Source: Clostridia bacterium (GTDB taxonomy: Bacteria > Bacillota_E > SLMV01 > PUMD01). Taken from it: a DNA stretch of 5,018 bases. The translations under genes were made by a program, and so were the position numbers. The notes under the pieces were generated by a model, which searched no databases, had not been told where the DNA came from, and was given only the letters and a program-made list of their open reading frames with translations. Position 1 is the first letter of the stretch; each line of letters starts with the position of its first letter. Positions 1-5,018 of this stretch are shown here, piece after piece. The stretch covers positions 1 through 5,018 of the forward strand of contig SKXF01000148.1 of the NCBI GenBank assembly GCA_007128555.1. Direction: 5' to 3'.

Positions 1-516
1 ATCGATGAACTGGCCCGCGAGTTTCCCCGGGCCAGTCACCATGCCTTCGCCTACCGGGTCGGATTGAAGGTGCCGGATGCTCGCTATTCCGATGCAGGAG
101 AGCCCTCGGGAACCGCAGGGATGCCCCTGCTGCAGCTTCTCGAGGGATGGGAACTGACCGATTGCCTGGTCGTGGTGTCCCGGATCTTCGGGGGAACCCT
201 GCTCGGAAAAGGGGGGCTGGCCCGGGCCTATAGCGATGCCGGTCGAGACGCCCTCGACGCGGCTGGGATCGAGAAGCGGGTCCTGCACCGGGTACTTCGC
301 CTCAACGTACCCTACTCTCTGTGGGGCTCGATGGAACACCACGTGCGCAATGCCCCTTACCGGGACCTGGATGCCCAGTACGGTGCGGAGGTGACGCTCA
401 CGGTCGCCGTACCGGATGCGGAGGCTGGGACCTTCATCGCATGGGTGGCCGAGAGGAGCGGGGACTCCGTGGATGTTGACGAGATCGACAGCAGGTTTGC
501 TCCGAGGAGCACCTGA
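1..516 (+). CDS. YigZ/IMPACT (UPF0029) family protein, 5'-truncated
   Basis: The frame is open from the first base, so the gene begins outside the window; 171 residues are present, and since family members are usually a little over 200 residues about 35-40 are missing. The N-terminal UPF0029 domain is clear: AYRVG at 17-21, SDAGEPSGTAG at 30-40, then VVVSRIFGGTLLGKGG at 57-72 and ARAYSDA at 74-80. This is the family signature region, with R-I-F-G-G where R-[Y/W]-F-G-G is usual. Residues from about 105 on match the position of the C-terminal DUF1949-type domain. A TTG at 64 could be mistaken for the start, but conserved family sequence continues upstream of it. The family is cytoplasmic and related to eukaryotic IMPACT, a regulator of the GCN2 kinase; the bacterial role is not settled. 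The gene ends in TGA and converges on the serine hydrolase. Confidence 0.93.
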   Translation: MDELAREFPRASHHAFAYRVGLKVPDARYSDAGEPSGTAGMPLLQLLEGWELTDCLVVVSRIFGGTLLGKGGLARAYSDAGRDALDAAGIEKRVLHRVLRLNVPYSLWGSMEHHVRNAPYRDLDAQYGAEVTLTVAVPDAEAGTFIAWVAERSGDSVDVDEIDSRFAPRST

Positions 517-817
517 CGGCACGACCGGCACGTCTGCACAGGGCTCCCAGGTTGCTGTTGGAAGCCCCCGGGAGCCTATCCCGGGTCCATTCATCCCACG
601 GAGGGATCGATCTCTTCCCCGCGTACTTGGCTCCCGGGGGCCTCCTCGCAGCACCTGTCCGGCAGGGACGCTTGCCTGGCTTCATGGAGATGGTTCCCGG
701 TCCCGCCGTTCCGAACGCGAAGGTTGTGCCTCGTGAAGGCCGGGTGTGTCCCTCGCGTCATGGGACCGGATCGCTTTCGCCTTGAGAGGGCATCTTCTCG
801 CCTTGTACCACCCTGCT
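517..817. other. Intergenic gap between convergent genes, no gene seen
   Basis: Open frames here are short, overlap each other on both strands, and resemble no protein I recognise; none has a Shine-Dalgarno sequence at a sensible distance. The stretch is GC-rich and holds a large inverted repeat (listed separately), a smaller hairpin GTCCC/GGGAC at 748-752 and 762-766, and no T-rich tract that would make a classical intrinsic terminator for either flanking gene. Confidence 0.6.
560..645. repeat. Long inverted repeat, 17-bp arms (16 matching), 52-base loop
   Basis: The left arm 560-576 (GGAAGCCCCCGGGAGCC) is the reverse complement of the right arm 629-645 (GGCTCCCGGGGGCCTCC) except at one pair (563 with 642); the inner 13 pairs, 564-576 with 629-641, are perfect. 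The loop contains its own small hairpin, ATCCC 593-597 with GGGAT 603-607, almost centred in the structure. It lies 44 bases after the yigZ stop and 173 bases after the hydrolase stop, so transcripts from both sides could fold it. No T run follows either arm. It may be a bidirectional transcription barrier, an RNA-stabilising element or a small mobile palindromic repeat; which is not decidable from one copy. Confidence 0.7.
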
Positions 818-2239
818 TCACTCCACCAGGCTCGACACCCTGCGCAGCTTGTACCGCTCGAAGAGGAGCTCGATGGTGCCGTCACCTTTGACCACGAACT
901 CAACCGGGAGCCTGCTTCCCCCTCTCAACGTGAAGAACCGGGCTCCCGAGGGAGTGATCTCCTCCGGGACCAGGGGCACCTGCTGCTTGAAGTACCTGCT
1001 GGAGGTGCCGAATTGAAGGAAGTCACCGGTCCGGCGGACGGTTGCCCGGTAGGTTCCCTGGTACGTCTCGTACACGCCCTGGAAGGGATCGAGCCGGACC
1101 TCACCGTGACGAAAGGCCAGCCGGTCCGGATCCTCGCCGATGAGCACTGCGAGGGCATACTGGGCCAGCTCGTTGAGGGGGTAGCCACTGCCGTTGGCCA
1201 GGAGCATGACACCCCAACCCTCCGCGGGTAAGAAGGACATCTGCCCGGTTGCAATCAACACGCTCCCGCCATGGGCAACGAGACGCCTGCCGAAGAAATC
1301 GCTGATCCCCAGGCCATAGCCGTACTGGGAGGTGGGCTGTGCTCCCTGGAGGTCCGTCGTCAGGGTCTGGCTGCTATCGTCGAGATGATACACTTCGAGG
1401 GGGGGCGTATTGACACGAGGTTTCATCATCTCGTCAAGGGAGTTGCGAGTGACGAGGCCCTGTCCCCCTGCAAGGTACATCTGGATGTACCGGGCCATGT
1501 CCTCGACGTTGCTGATAAGGCCCCCGTCGGCGGTGATGCTTCCGAAAAGGTAGGATTGAGGATGTCGGTTGCCTTCCTGGTCCACGACATAGGGTCGACC
1601 CGCGTCATGGTCCTTCTCCACCGCCTCGCGTGTGAAGAAGGAACGGTTCATACCCAGCGGCTTGAGAATGTGATCTGTCACGTATTCTGCATAGGGTTTA
1701 CCGGAGACCCGTTCGATGATCCCGCCCAGGAGCACAAAACCCTCGTTGAGATAGAACCACCTCTCGCCCGGCCGGGCGTGGGTCCAATCGCTGCTGTCTC
1801 GCATGAAGGTCAACATATCCTGTACGTTTCCGATGGGAACGCCTTCGGCCTGGTCCCCGAATCCCTTCCGGATGACCGCCTCCGCGTAGGCCAGGGCAGG
1901 GATGCCGCTCGTGTGGCTCATGAGATGCTCAATCCGGACCGGTTCACCCGAGGGCTTGATGTCGAAGTCGAGGTACGTGTCCACCGGGTCCGTGACGTGA
2001 AGTTTCCCTGCCTCCTGCAGCTGCATGACCGCCAGGCAGGTAAAGGACTTCGTGATGCTGCCAATCCCGTAGAGCGTTTCTGATGTGGCGGGAAGACCGG
2101 CTTCCAGGTCGCGCTGCCCAAAGCCCCTGCGGTGCACGATGTCATCATCCCTGACGATGGCGAGGCCCAGGCTGGGGAGGTTTGAGTCCTTCACTTTGCC
2201 GAAGATAAACTGATCGATGCGTCTGATCCTATCATCCAA
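818..2239 (-). CDS. Class C beta-lactamase-like serine hydrolase (CubicO/PBP-type)
   Basis: A 473-residue protein from the preferred TTG start. All three active-site elements of the serine beta-lactamase/penicillin-binding fold are present: S61-I-T-K64 (nucleophile and general base), Y163-L-N165, and H323-G-G in the place of the KTG box. The typical family motif SHTSGIP is at 108-114. The catalytic domain runs to about residue 370; residues about 385-473 (starting FQGVYETYQGTY) form a beta-rich C-terminal domain like those attached to many CubicO-type peptidases and esterases. There is no signal peptide or membrane segment, so it should act in the cytoplasm, unlike secreted beta-lactamases. 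The likely role is hydrolysis of a peptide or ester; the substrate cannot be told and antibiotic resistance should not be assumed. Start choice: an ATG at 2254 lies in frame but is part of the Shine-Dalgarno itself, with GGAGG 8 bases before the TTG. Confidence 0.92.
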   Translation of the reverse strand: MDDRIRRIDQFIFGKVKDSNLPSLGLAIVRDDDIVHRRGFGQRDLEAGLPATSETLYGIGSITKSFTCLAVMQLQEAGKLHVTDPVDTYLDFDIKPSGEPVRIEHLMSHTSGIPALAYAEAVIRKGFGDQAEGVPIGNVQDMLTFMRDSSDWTHARPGERWFYLNEGFVLLGGIIERVSGKPYAEYVTDHILKPLGMNRSFFTREAVEKDHDAGRPYVVDQEGNRHPQSYLFGSITADGGLISNVEDMARYIQMYLAGGQGLVTRNSLDEMMKPRVNTPPLEVYHLDDSSQTLTTDLQGAQPTSQYGYGLGISDFFGRRLVAHGGSVLIATGQMSFLPAEGWGVMLLANGSGYPLNELAQYALAVLIGEDPDRLAFRHGEVRLDPFQGVYETYQGTYRATVRRTGDFLQFGTSSRYFKQQVPLVPEEITPSGARFFTLRGGSRLPVEFVVKGDGTIELLFERYKLRRVSSLVE

Positions 2240-2254
2240 GGGTATTACCTCCAT
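2240..2254 (-). promoter_or_regulatory. Ribosome binding site deciding a TTG start for the hydrolase
   Basis: Read on the - strand the stretch is ATGGAGGTAATACCC followed by TTG at 2239. GGAGGT sits 7-8 bases before the TTG, an ideal distance. The in-frame ATG at 2254 overlaps this Shine-Dalgarno and has no purine-rich sequence of its own upstream (CAGTATTTCACAACTG precedes it). The TTG start removes five residues (MEVIP) that do not belong to the conserved domain. Confidence 0.7.
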
Positions 2255-2734
2255 CAGTTGTGAAATACTGCCCTGGCTTAGACGTTCTCACTCCGTTCGT
2301 CCAATCCTGCCAGGTCTCACCAACCCCTGCGGTGTACAGGTATCGATCGCTCATCAAGGCAGTTGAACAGCACGTTGTGGGCGTGACTCCGGTGGGTCGT
2401 GAGGAGGAGATTGCCCATTCGGACCGTCTCCTCGCGGAGCCCAGCTTCCATCTGCAGCTGGGCCTCGGCCGGTCCCGTCCAGCATGGGAATCTCCAGGCA
2501 ATCCGATCGGTCTCCAGTGCCCCCGATGGCAACCAGTTCCCTCGTGCAACCGGTCCTTTGTGGCCTGCCTGAGATTGTGCAGCCGGCAAGGCCCGGGCAG
2601 GGCAAGGACCCGTCCCGCAACCCCAGTTCACCTGTGGGGCCACAGGGGCACTCAAGCGTCAGCAATGATAGCGACTGGGAGAGCCCGCGGAGGGACCGAG
2701 GTGCCCCGAAAGGTCAGAACCCCGAGTGCGTCGC
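2255..2734. other. Intergenic gap between hydrolase and lipoprotein genes
   Basis: Several frames are open on both strands (for example - strand 2655-2317 and + strand 2260-2784), but they overlap one another and none matches a family I know. A 33-codon - strand frame from ATG 2418 to 2317 has GAGGAG nine bases upstream; its product is unrecognised and could be chance. The gap should contain the promoter and leader of the hydrolase gene; the nearest weak promoter-like element on the - strand is a TTGGAC around 2308-2313, with no convincing -10. A small hairpin CCTGTG/CACAGG occupies 2631-2646 without a T run. Two stronger hairpins are listed separately. Confidence 0.5.
2404..2463. repeat. Two adjacent perfect hairpins upstream of the hydrolase
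   Basis: GAGGAGA 2404-2410 pairs with TCTCCTC 2427-2433 (7 bp, 16-base loop), and GCCCAGCT 2439-2446 pairs with AGCTGGGC 2456-2463 (8 bp, 9-base loop). They are five bases apart and lie 165-225 bases before the hydrolase start, so they could be part of its untranslated leader if transcription starts further up, or of the 3' tail of the lipoprotein message. No terminator-type T tract follows on either strand. Confidence 0.5.
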
Positions 2735-3211
2735 TTATGACCCTGGCCTTTCCATCTCGTTCAGGTCTTCATCCACCACGATGACGTCGGCCTCTGAAGC
2801 CCTGTACAGATCATACGGCCTCTCGCCAGGGTAGCTAATGTAGTGCCATTTCGAGTTGTACCAGATTCTCTCGGAATCGTTGGCATTGAAGACGAACTCC
2901 CGAACCAGGGATCCTTCGCTGTACAGGTAGTAGCGGCTGGCACCGGCAACACCGAGGTCACGATCTTGCACTCTGTCGCCAAGGGTAGCCCCGTTGAAGG
3001 CGTTGACGAGTCCTTCGATCTCGCCCCTGTCGGTAATGATCTTCGAGTCTGCACCGTACTCCGGATTGCCCATGGCCAGTACGACCTGTATCTGGTCGAT
3101 CTCACCTGCGTCCAGGGGCTCACTGAGCAGATCTCTACTGCAACCGGTCGCGACCAACACCAGTAGTATTGCGATGGTCAGAGGCACCAGATGTTTCATC
3201 ACAGGGTTCAT
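2735..3211 (-). CDS. Predicted small lipoprotein, function unknown
   Basis: A 158-residue protein from the preferred ATG at 3211. Residues 1-24 form a lipoprotein signal peptide: short basic start (MNPVMKH), a hydrophobic core (LVPLTIAILLVLV) and a lipobox ending ATG-Cys24, followed by Ser25. It should be exported, lipid-anchored at Cys24 and face the outside of the cytoplasmic membrane. The mature part of about 134 residues has no cysteines; it holds a segment ITDRGEIEGLVNAFNGA (59-75), then aromatic-rich strands (SRYYLYSEG, REFVFNANDSERIWYN, KWHYISYP) and an acidic end. The pattern of a 'T-D-x-x-E-I' helix followed by beta strands recalls small exported Bacillota domains such as DUF5301, but I cannot confirm that. 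It stands alone, with long gaps on both sides, and diverges from dapB. Confidence 0.85.
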   Translation of the reverse strand: MNPVMKHLVPLTIAILLVLVATGCSRDLLSEPLDAGEIDQIQVVLAMGNPEYGADSKIITDRGEIEGLVNAFNGATLGDRVQDRDLGVAGASRYYLYSEGSLVREFVFNANDSERIWYNSKWHYISYPGERPYDLYRASEADVIVVDEDLNEMERPGS

Positions 3212-3226
3212 CATACCCACCTCCAT
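3212..3226 (-). promoter_or_regulatory. Ribosome binding site of the lipoprotein gene
   Basis: On the - strand the sequence reads ATGGAGGTGGGTATG and then ATG at 3211. GGAGGTG is a near-perfect Shine-Dalgarno; the ATG at 3211 is 8 bases from GGAGG, the ATG at 3214 only 5, and the ATG at 3226 is fused to the Shine-Dalgarno and has none of its own. The start at 3211 also gives a normal lipoprotein signal peptide. Confidence 0.75.
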
Positions 3227-3364
3227 GGTCGTTGTTCCATGAGATGATGACGATCCAACTGCGAAGAAGTTCCATGGCTGGGCGATCCCAATGACGCAGT
3301 CAGGAACCGAGCGAGCGGCTGATCAACCCGGTCAGAACCTTCGCGAAACGACTAGGATATACTG

Positions 3365-3451
3365 AAGGAGGTGGAACTGAGGAAATACCGGTGTACCAGG
3401 CCTTATAACTCAAAGCCCAGGACGTTGCGTTGCACGCTACGTAGCAGATGA
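3365..3451 (+). pseudogene. Orphan Shine-Dalgarno with a short rubredoxin-like start, possible gene relic
   Basis: AAGGAGGTGG at 3365-3374 is a full match to the 16S rRNA 3' tail, yet no ATG, GTG or TTG follows at a usable distance. Five bases beyond GGAGG a CTG (3377) opens a frame reading L-R-K-Y-R-C-T, which resembles the start of rubredoxins (M-K-K-Y-x-C-x), but the second cysteine of the first CxxC is absent and the frame stops at 3449 after 24 codons. About 100 bases after K-Y-R-C, close to the rubredoxin spacing, codons for E-D, L-P and, one frame over, W-V appear, again recalling its second half. This could be a decayed small gene or chance similarity. Confidence 0.2.
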
Positions 3452-3649
3452 TGCCGAGGACCAACTACCCATTCGACACGATGGGTGCGCCAGGTGAAAG
3501 GGCCAGGCTATCTCAGGATAACCTGCGGGATGGCCGAAGAAGAGCTCAGCATCGATCTCCAGGGTACCGAGCGATACGACCTCTGAAGGCCATAGTGCCA
3601 GCAAAGCGTTCGGGTCGATCGCAGTAGTGGTTTCGATACAACGTCACTG

Positions 3650-3666
3650 CCCTTGTGCGACAAGGG
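3650..3666. repeat. Perfect 7-bp hairpin with 3-base loop in the dapB upstream region
   Basis: CCCTTGT 3650-3656 pairs with ACAAGGG 3660-3666 around the loop GCG. The sequence after it on the + strand is GGTCATG, so it lacks the T run of an intrinsic terminator. It is about 200 bases upstream of dapB. Confidence 0.5.
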
Positions 3667-3697
3667 GGTCATGCCCGTTCTCACTATGTCGTCCCCT

Positions 3698-3721
3698 CCC
3701 GTGGCATGCGATATGCCAGGG
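3698..3721. repeat. Bulged 9-bp hairpin in the dapB upstream region
   Basis: CCC 3698-3700 and TGGCAT 3702-3707 pair with ATGCCA 3713-3718 and GGG 3719-3721, leaving G3701 bulged and GCGAT as the loop. It follows the 3650-3666 hairpin by 31 bases; together they suggest a folded leader if the dapB transcript starts far upstream. Confidence 0.5.
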
Positions 3722-3808
3722 ATTGCCGTGGCGGGCTAACCCTTGGAGAGCGTCATTTTCGGCCGGTTATGACCTGTCTTCAACGCTGAAAACTACCGAT
3801 CGCAACGA

Positions 3809-3825
3809 ACACGTATTTAACGTGT
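3809..3825. promoter_or_regulatory. Short inverted repeat ahead of dapB, possible operator
   Basis: ACACGT 3809-3814 and ACGTGT 3820-3825 flank ATTTA. The repeat is 43 bases before the dapB start, in an AT-richer patch (TATTTA at 3814-3819 is -10-like) where a promoter would be expected. A dyad of this size could be a regulator site, but no -35 box at proper spacing is visible, and the assignment is an inference. Confidence 0.3.
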
Positions 3826-3856
3826 GGATCGATGAACAACGGATCATGTGATACGG

Positions 3857-3861
3857 GGAGG
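3857..3861 (+). promoter_or_regulatory. Ribosome binding site of dapB
   Basis: GGAGG within GGGGAGGA precedes two adjacent ATG codons: 4 bases before ATG 3866 and 7 bases before ATG 3869. The second has the better distance and gives the normal DapB N-terminus M-R-V-V-L-F-G. A GTG at 3848 lies upstream of the site and would translate through it. Confidence 0.7.
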
Positions 3862-3868
3862 AATCATG

Positions 3869-4594
3869 ATGCGAGTGGTGCTCTTTGGAGCCAACGGCCA
3901 AATGGGGCGAGTACTCCACGAACTCTGGAAGGAAAGACGCCCGGGTGACACCCTGACCCTCATCGATCAGGATCTACCCAACGGTACCCTGGCAGATACG
4001 GACGGAGCAGAAGTGCTGGTAGACTTCTCCCATGCCTCCAGCCTTCCACAGATCCTGGCCTACGGAAAAAGAACGGGGACTCCCCTTGTCATCGCCACCA
4101 CGGGTCATGACAAAGAGGGGCAGCAAGCGATCGAATCAGCGAGTCAAACGGTTCCGATCTTCCATACTGCGAACCTCAGCTACGGCATCTTCGCCCTGCG
4201 AGCTCTGACCAGCGAGGCGGCAAGAATCCTTGGTGAGGGCGTAGATGTGGAGATCCTTGAGCGACACCATAACAAGAAGCAGGATGCTCCCAGTGGTACG
4301 GCAATGATTTTGCTGGATGCCCTAGGCAAGGTACACTCAACGGACGCAACGGTCCATGGCCGACACGGGGATGCTCCCCGAATAGGGGGGGAGATTGGGA
4401 TCCACGCGATCCGCGCTGGCAGTATCACGGGGGAACACACCGTGTTGTTTGCGCTGGACGGAGAGACACTGGAGCTGACTCACCGTGCCGAATCCAAGAG
4501 GCTTTATGCCCTCGGTGCTCTCAGGGCGGCAGAGTTCGTGGTGAAACGTGATCCGGGGCTGTATGGCATGGATGACCTGATCAACGAAGCATGA
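3869..4594 (+). CDS. dapB: 4-hydroxy-tetrahydrodipicolinate reductase DapB
   Basis: DapB reduces 4-hydroxy-tetrahydrodipicolinate to tetrahydrodipicolinate with NAD(P)H, the step after DapA in the cytoplasmic pathway to diaminopimelate and lysine. From the preferred ATG the protein has 241 residues, shorter than the roughly 270 of enterobacterial enzymes and like the compact types. The N-terminal Rossmann domain shows G7-A-N-G-Q-M-G13 for the dinucleotide; IATTG at 75-79 and HTANLSYG at 99-106 are the usual cofactor and interdomain segments. The substrate domain carries the hallmark E131-x-H133-H134-N-K-K137-x-D-x-P-S-G-T-A145 with the catalytic His pair and Lys, then RAGSITGEHTV (182-192) and the C-terminal GLYGMDDLI (230-238). 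All key residues are intact, so it should be active. It is not followed by dapA or other lysine genes here and appears to be transcribed alone. Confidence 0.97.
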   Translation: MRVVLFGANGQMGRVLHELWKERRPGDTLTLIDQDLPNGTLADTDGAEVLVDFSHASSLPQILAYGKRTGTPLVIATTGHDKEGQQAIESASQTVPIFHTANLSYGIFALRALTSEAARILGEGVDVEILERHHNKKQDAPSGTAMILLDALGKVHSTDATVHGRHGDAPRIGGEIGIHAIRAGSITGEHTVLFALDGETLELTHRAESKRLYALGALRAAEFVVKRDPGLYGMDDLINEA

Positions 4595-4767
4595 AACGAG
4601 TGGTCCATTGAGTCCCGCGGAGGGGGGTCTCCTGATGGGCGGCATCCCAAGGTCGTCTCAGCACCACGTGATTCCCAGGTGGTACTCGCGCCTGGGCCTT
4701 CCGGAGATCCCTCCCCGGTACATCCTAAGCTGGGTTGCCCGTTATCGACGGTGCCTCGCTGATGTAG

Positions 4768-4965
4768 CACGCCAGATCTCACTGCTACAGTGTACTTGGG
4801 CACGTCCGGCGTCTCTCTTTCAGTATTGGGCCAGCCCAGGGGTATGTCCTGGCATATGTGGACATTGAGAAATGGCGGCCCTTTTTCCAGTTCGGTATGA
4901 TTGGGAGTGGACAGGGCCGCTGCAAGTTCAACATCACACGGGACAAGCTCGGAATCATTCCGTAG
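4768..4965 (+). pseudogene. Coding-like fragment without a start codon
   Basis: The frame is open from just after a TAG at 4765 to a TAG at 4963. Its second half reads like real protein: QGYVLAYVDIEKW followed by RPFFQFGMIGSGQG, then CKFNITRDKLGIIP and the stop. The mix of charged, aromatic and glycine residues is unlike the arginine-, serine- and proline-rich readings typical of shadow frames here. No ATG, GTG or TTG opens the frame before a GTG at 4858, and that GTG has no Shine-Dalgarno at a proper distance (AGGGG is 15 bases away). Upstream, the same frame is broken by stops at 4765 and around 4729. I read it as the 3' remnant of a decayed or frameshifted gene; the family is not recognised. 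A 35-codon gene from the GTG is the alternative. Confidence 0.35.
4875..4920. repeat. 8-bp perfect inverted repeat, 30-base loop
   Basis: GCGGCCCT 4875-4882 is the exact reverse complement of AGGGCCGC 4913-4920. It lies inside the coding-like fragment, so it may be incidental. A TTTTT follows the left arm (4882-4886) rather than the right arm, so it is not a + strand terminator. Confidence 0.4.
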
Positions 4966-5018
4966 GCATTTTGTCTGCCCGCCCCCGACCGCCAGGCGTG
5001 CTGTAAGAGCGTGACTTA

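Larger units (their letters stand above)
3212..3868. other. Long divergent intergenic region, lipoprotein to dapB, structured
   Basis: No recognisable intact gene in about 655 bases; the longest + frame (3627-3851) is not family-like and overlaps the dapB Shine-Dalgarno. The region should hold both divergent promoters, but no pair of good -35/-10 boxes is visible; a TATACT at 3358-3363 is the best isolated -10-like hexamer on the + strand. Hairpins are frequent: ACCCAT/ATGGGT 3467-3486, a CAGG-TATC/GATA-CCTG stem 3504-3525, CCCTTGT/ACAAGGG 3650-3666, a 9-bp stem with one bulge 3698-3721 and ACACGT/ACGTGT 3809-3825. A perfect palindrome GCTACGTAGC lies at 3436-3445. No known riboswitch consensus fits. 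Confidence 0.5.
4595..5018. other. Region after dapB with no complete gene
   Basis: The only longer + frame (4608-4868) is not family-like and is probably chance. No T-rich intrinsic terminator follows dapB; the stretch just after the stop is G-rich. The region holds one protein-like open stretch near its right part and an 8-bp inverted repeat, both listed separately. Nothing recognisable is seen in the last 50 bases. Confidence 0.5.

Noticed and set aside
64..66. TTG as the start of the yigZ-like gene
   Set aside because: Conserved family sequence (AYRVG) lies upstream in the same frame, so the true start is outside the window.
682..728. Faint resemblance to a 5S rRNA segment (TTCCGAAC with GAAGGTT nearby)
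   Set aside because: Only a few short matches, and the flanking stems that a 5S rRNA needs cannot be formed.
1271..2083. A 270-codon open frame on the + strand opposite the hydrolase gene
   Set aside because: It is antisense to a gene with three intact active-site motifs and shows no recognisable domain; such frames are common opposite GC-rich genes.
2317..2418. A 33-codon - strand frame with GAGGAG nine bases upstream, before the hydrolase
   Set aside because: The product is not recognisable, the GAGGAG is part of a hairpin arm and overlapping frames are equally open, so it is not supported as a gene.
3491..3540. GTGAAAGG and GCCGAAG resemble pieces of the lysine riboswitch, and GGATAACCTGCG resembles part of the TPP riboswitch
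   Set aside because: Spacing and the other conserved elements (AGAGGNGC and AGUA for lysine, CUGAGA for TPP) are absent; the similarity is fragmentary.
3560..3580. AGGGTACCGAGCG resembles the T-box antiterminator core AGGGTGGNACCGCG
   Set aside because: Three core bases are missing and no terminator or specifier stem is identifiable before dapB.

Overview
The window is bacterial chromosomal DNA, moderately GC-rich and gene-sparse. It holds four recognisable protein genes separated by unusually long gaps of about 300, 480, 655 and 425 bases. Strong GGAGG-type Shine-Dalgarno sequences and the short DapB type would fit a Bacillota-like bacterium, but this placement is an inference with low confidence. 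No rRNA, tRNA, CRISPR array, insertion sequence or phage gene was recognised.

Layout, left to right. (1) A 5'-truncated YigZ/IMPACT-family gene on the + strand (1-516). (2) A gap (517-817) carrying a 17-bp near-perfect inverted repeat between two convergent genes. (3) A class C beta-lactamase-like serine hydrolase on the - strand, read from a TTG codon at 2239 down to 818, with no signal peptide and with a C-terminal accessory domain. (4) A 480-base gap (2255-2734) with two neighbouring hairpins and no convincing gene. (5) A small predicted lipoprotein on the - strand (3211-2735). (6) A 657-base divergent intergenic region with several hairpins and an orphan Shine-Dalgarno sequence. (7) dapB on the + strand (3869-4594), the lysine/diaminopimelate pathway reductase. 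(8) A tail (4595-5018) with no complete gene but one strikingly protein-like open stretch that lacks a start codon.

The genes do not form an obvious pathway. Each is probably transcribed alone: yigZ converges on the hydrolase, hydrolase and lipoprotein are in tandem but 480 bases apart, and dapB diverges from the lipoprotein. Two genes (hydrolase, lipoprotein) share a start-site peculiarity: an upstream in-frame ATG is fused to the Shine-Dalgarno sequence (ATGGAGGT), so the longer reading would be mis-called. I found no clear new multi-gene system. The items most worth a second look are the large inverted repeat at 560-645, the structured leader before dapB, and the orphan coding-like fragment near the right end.
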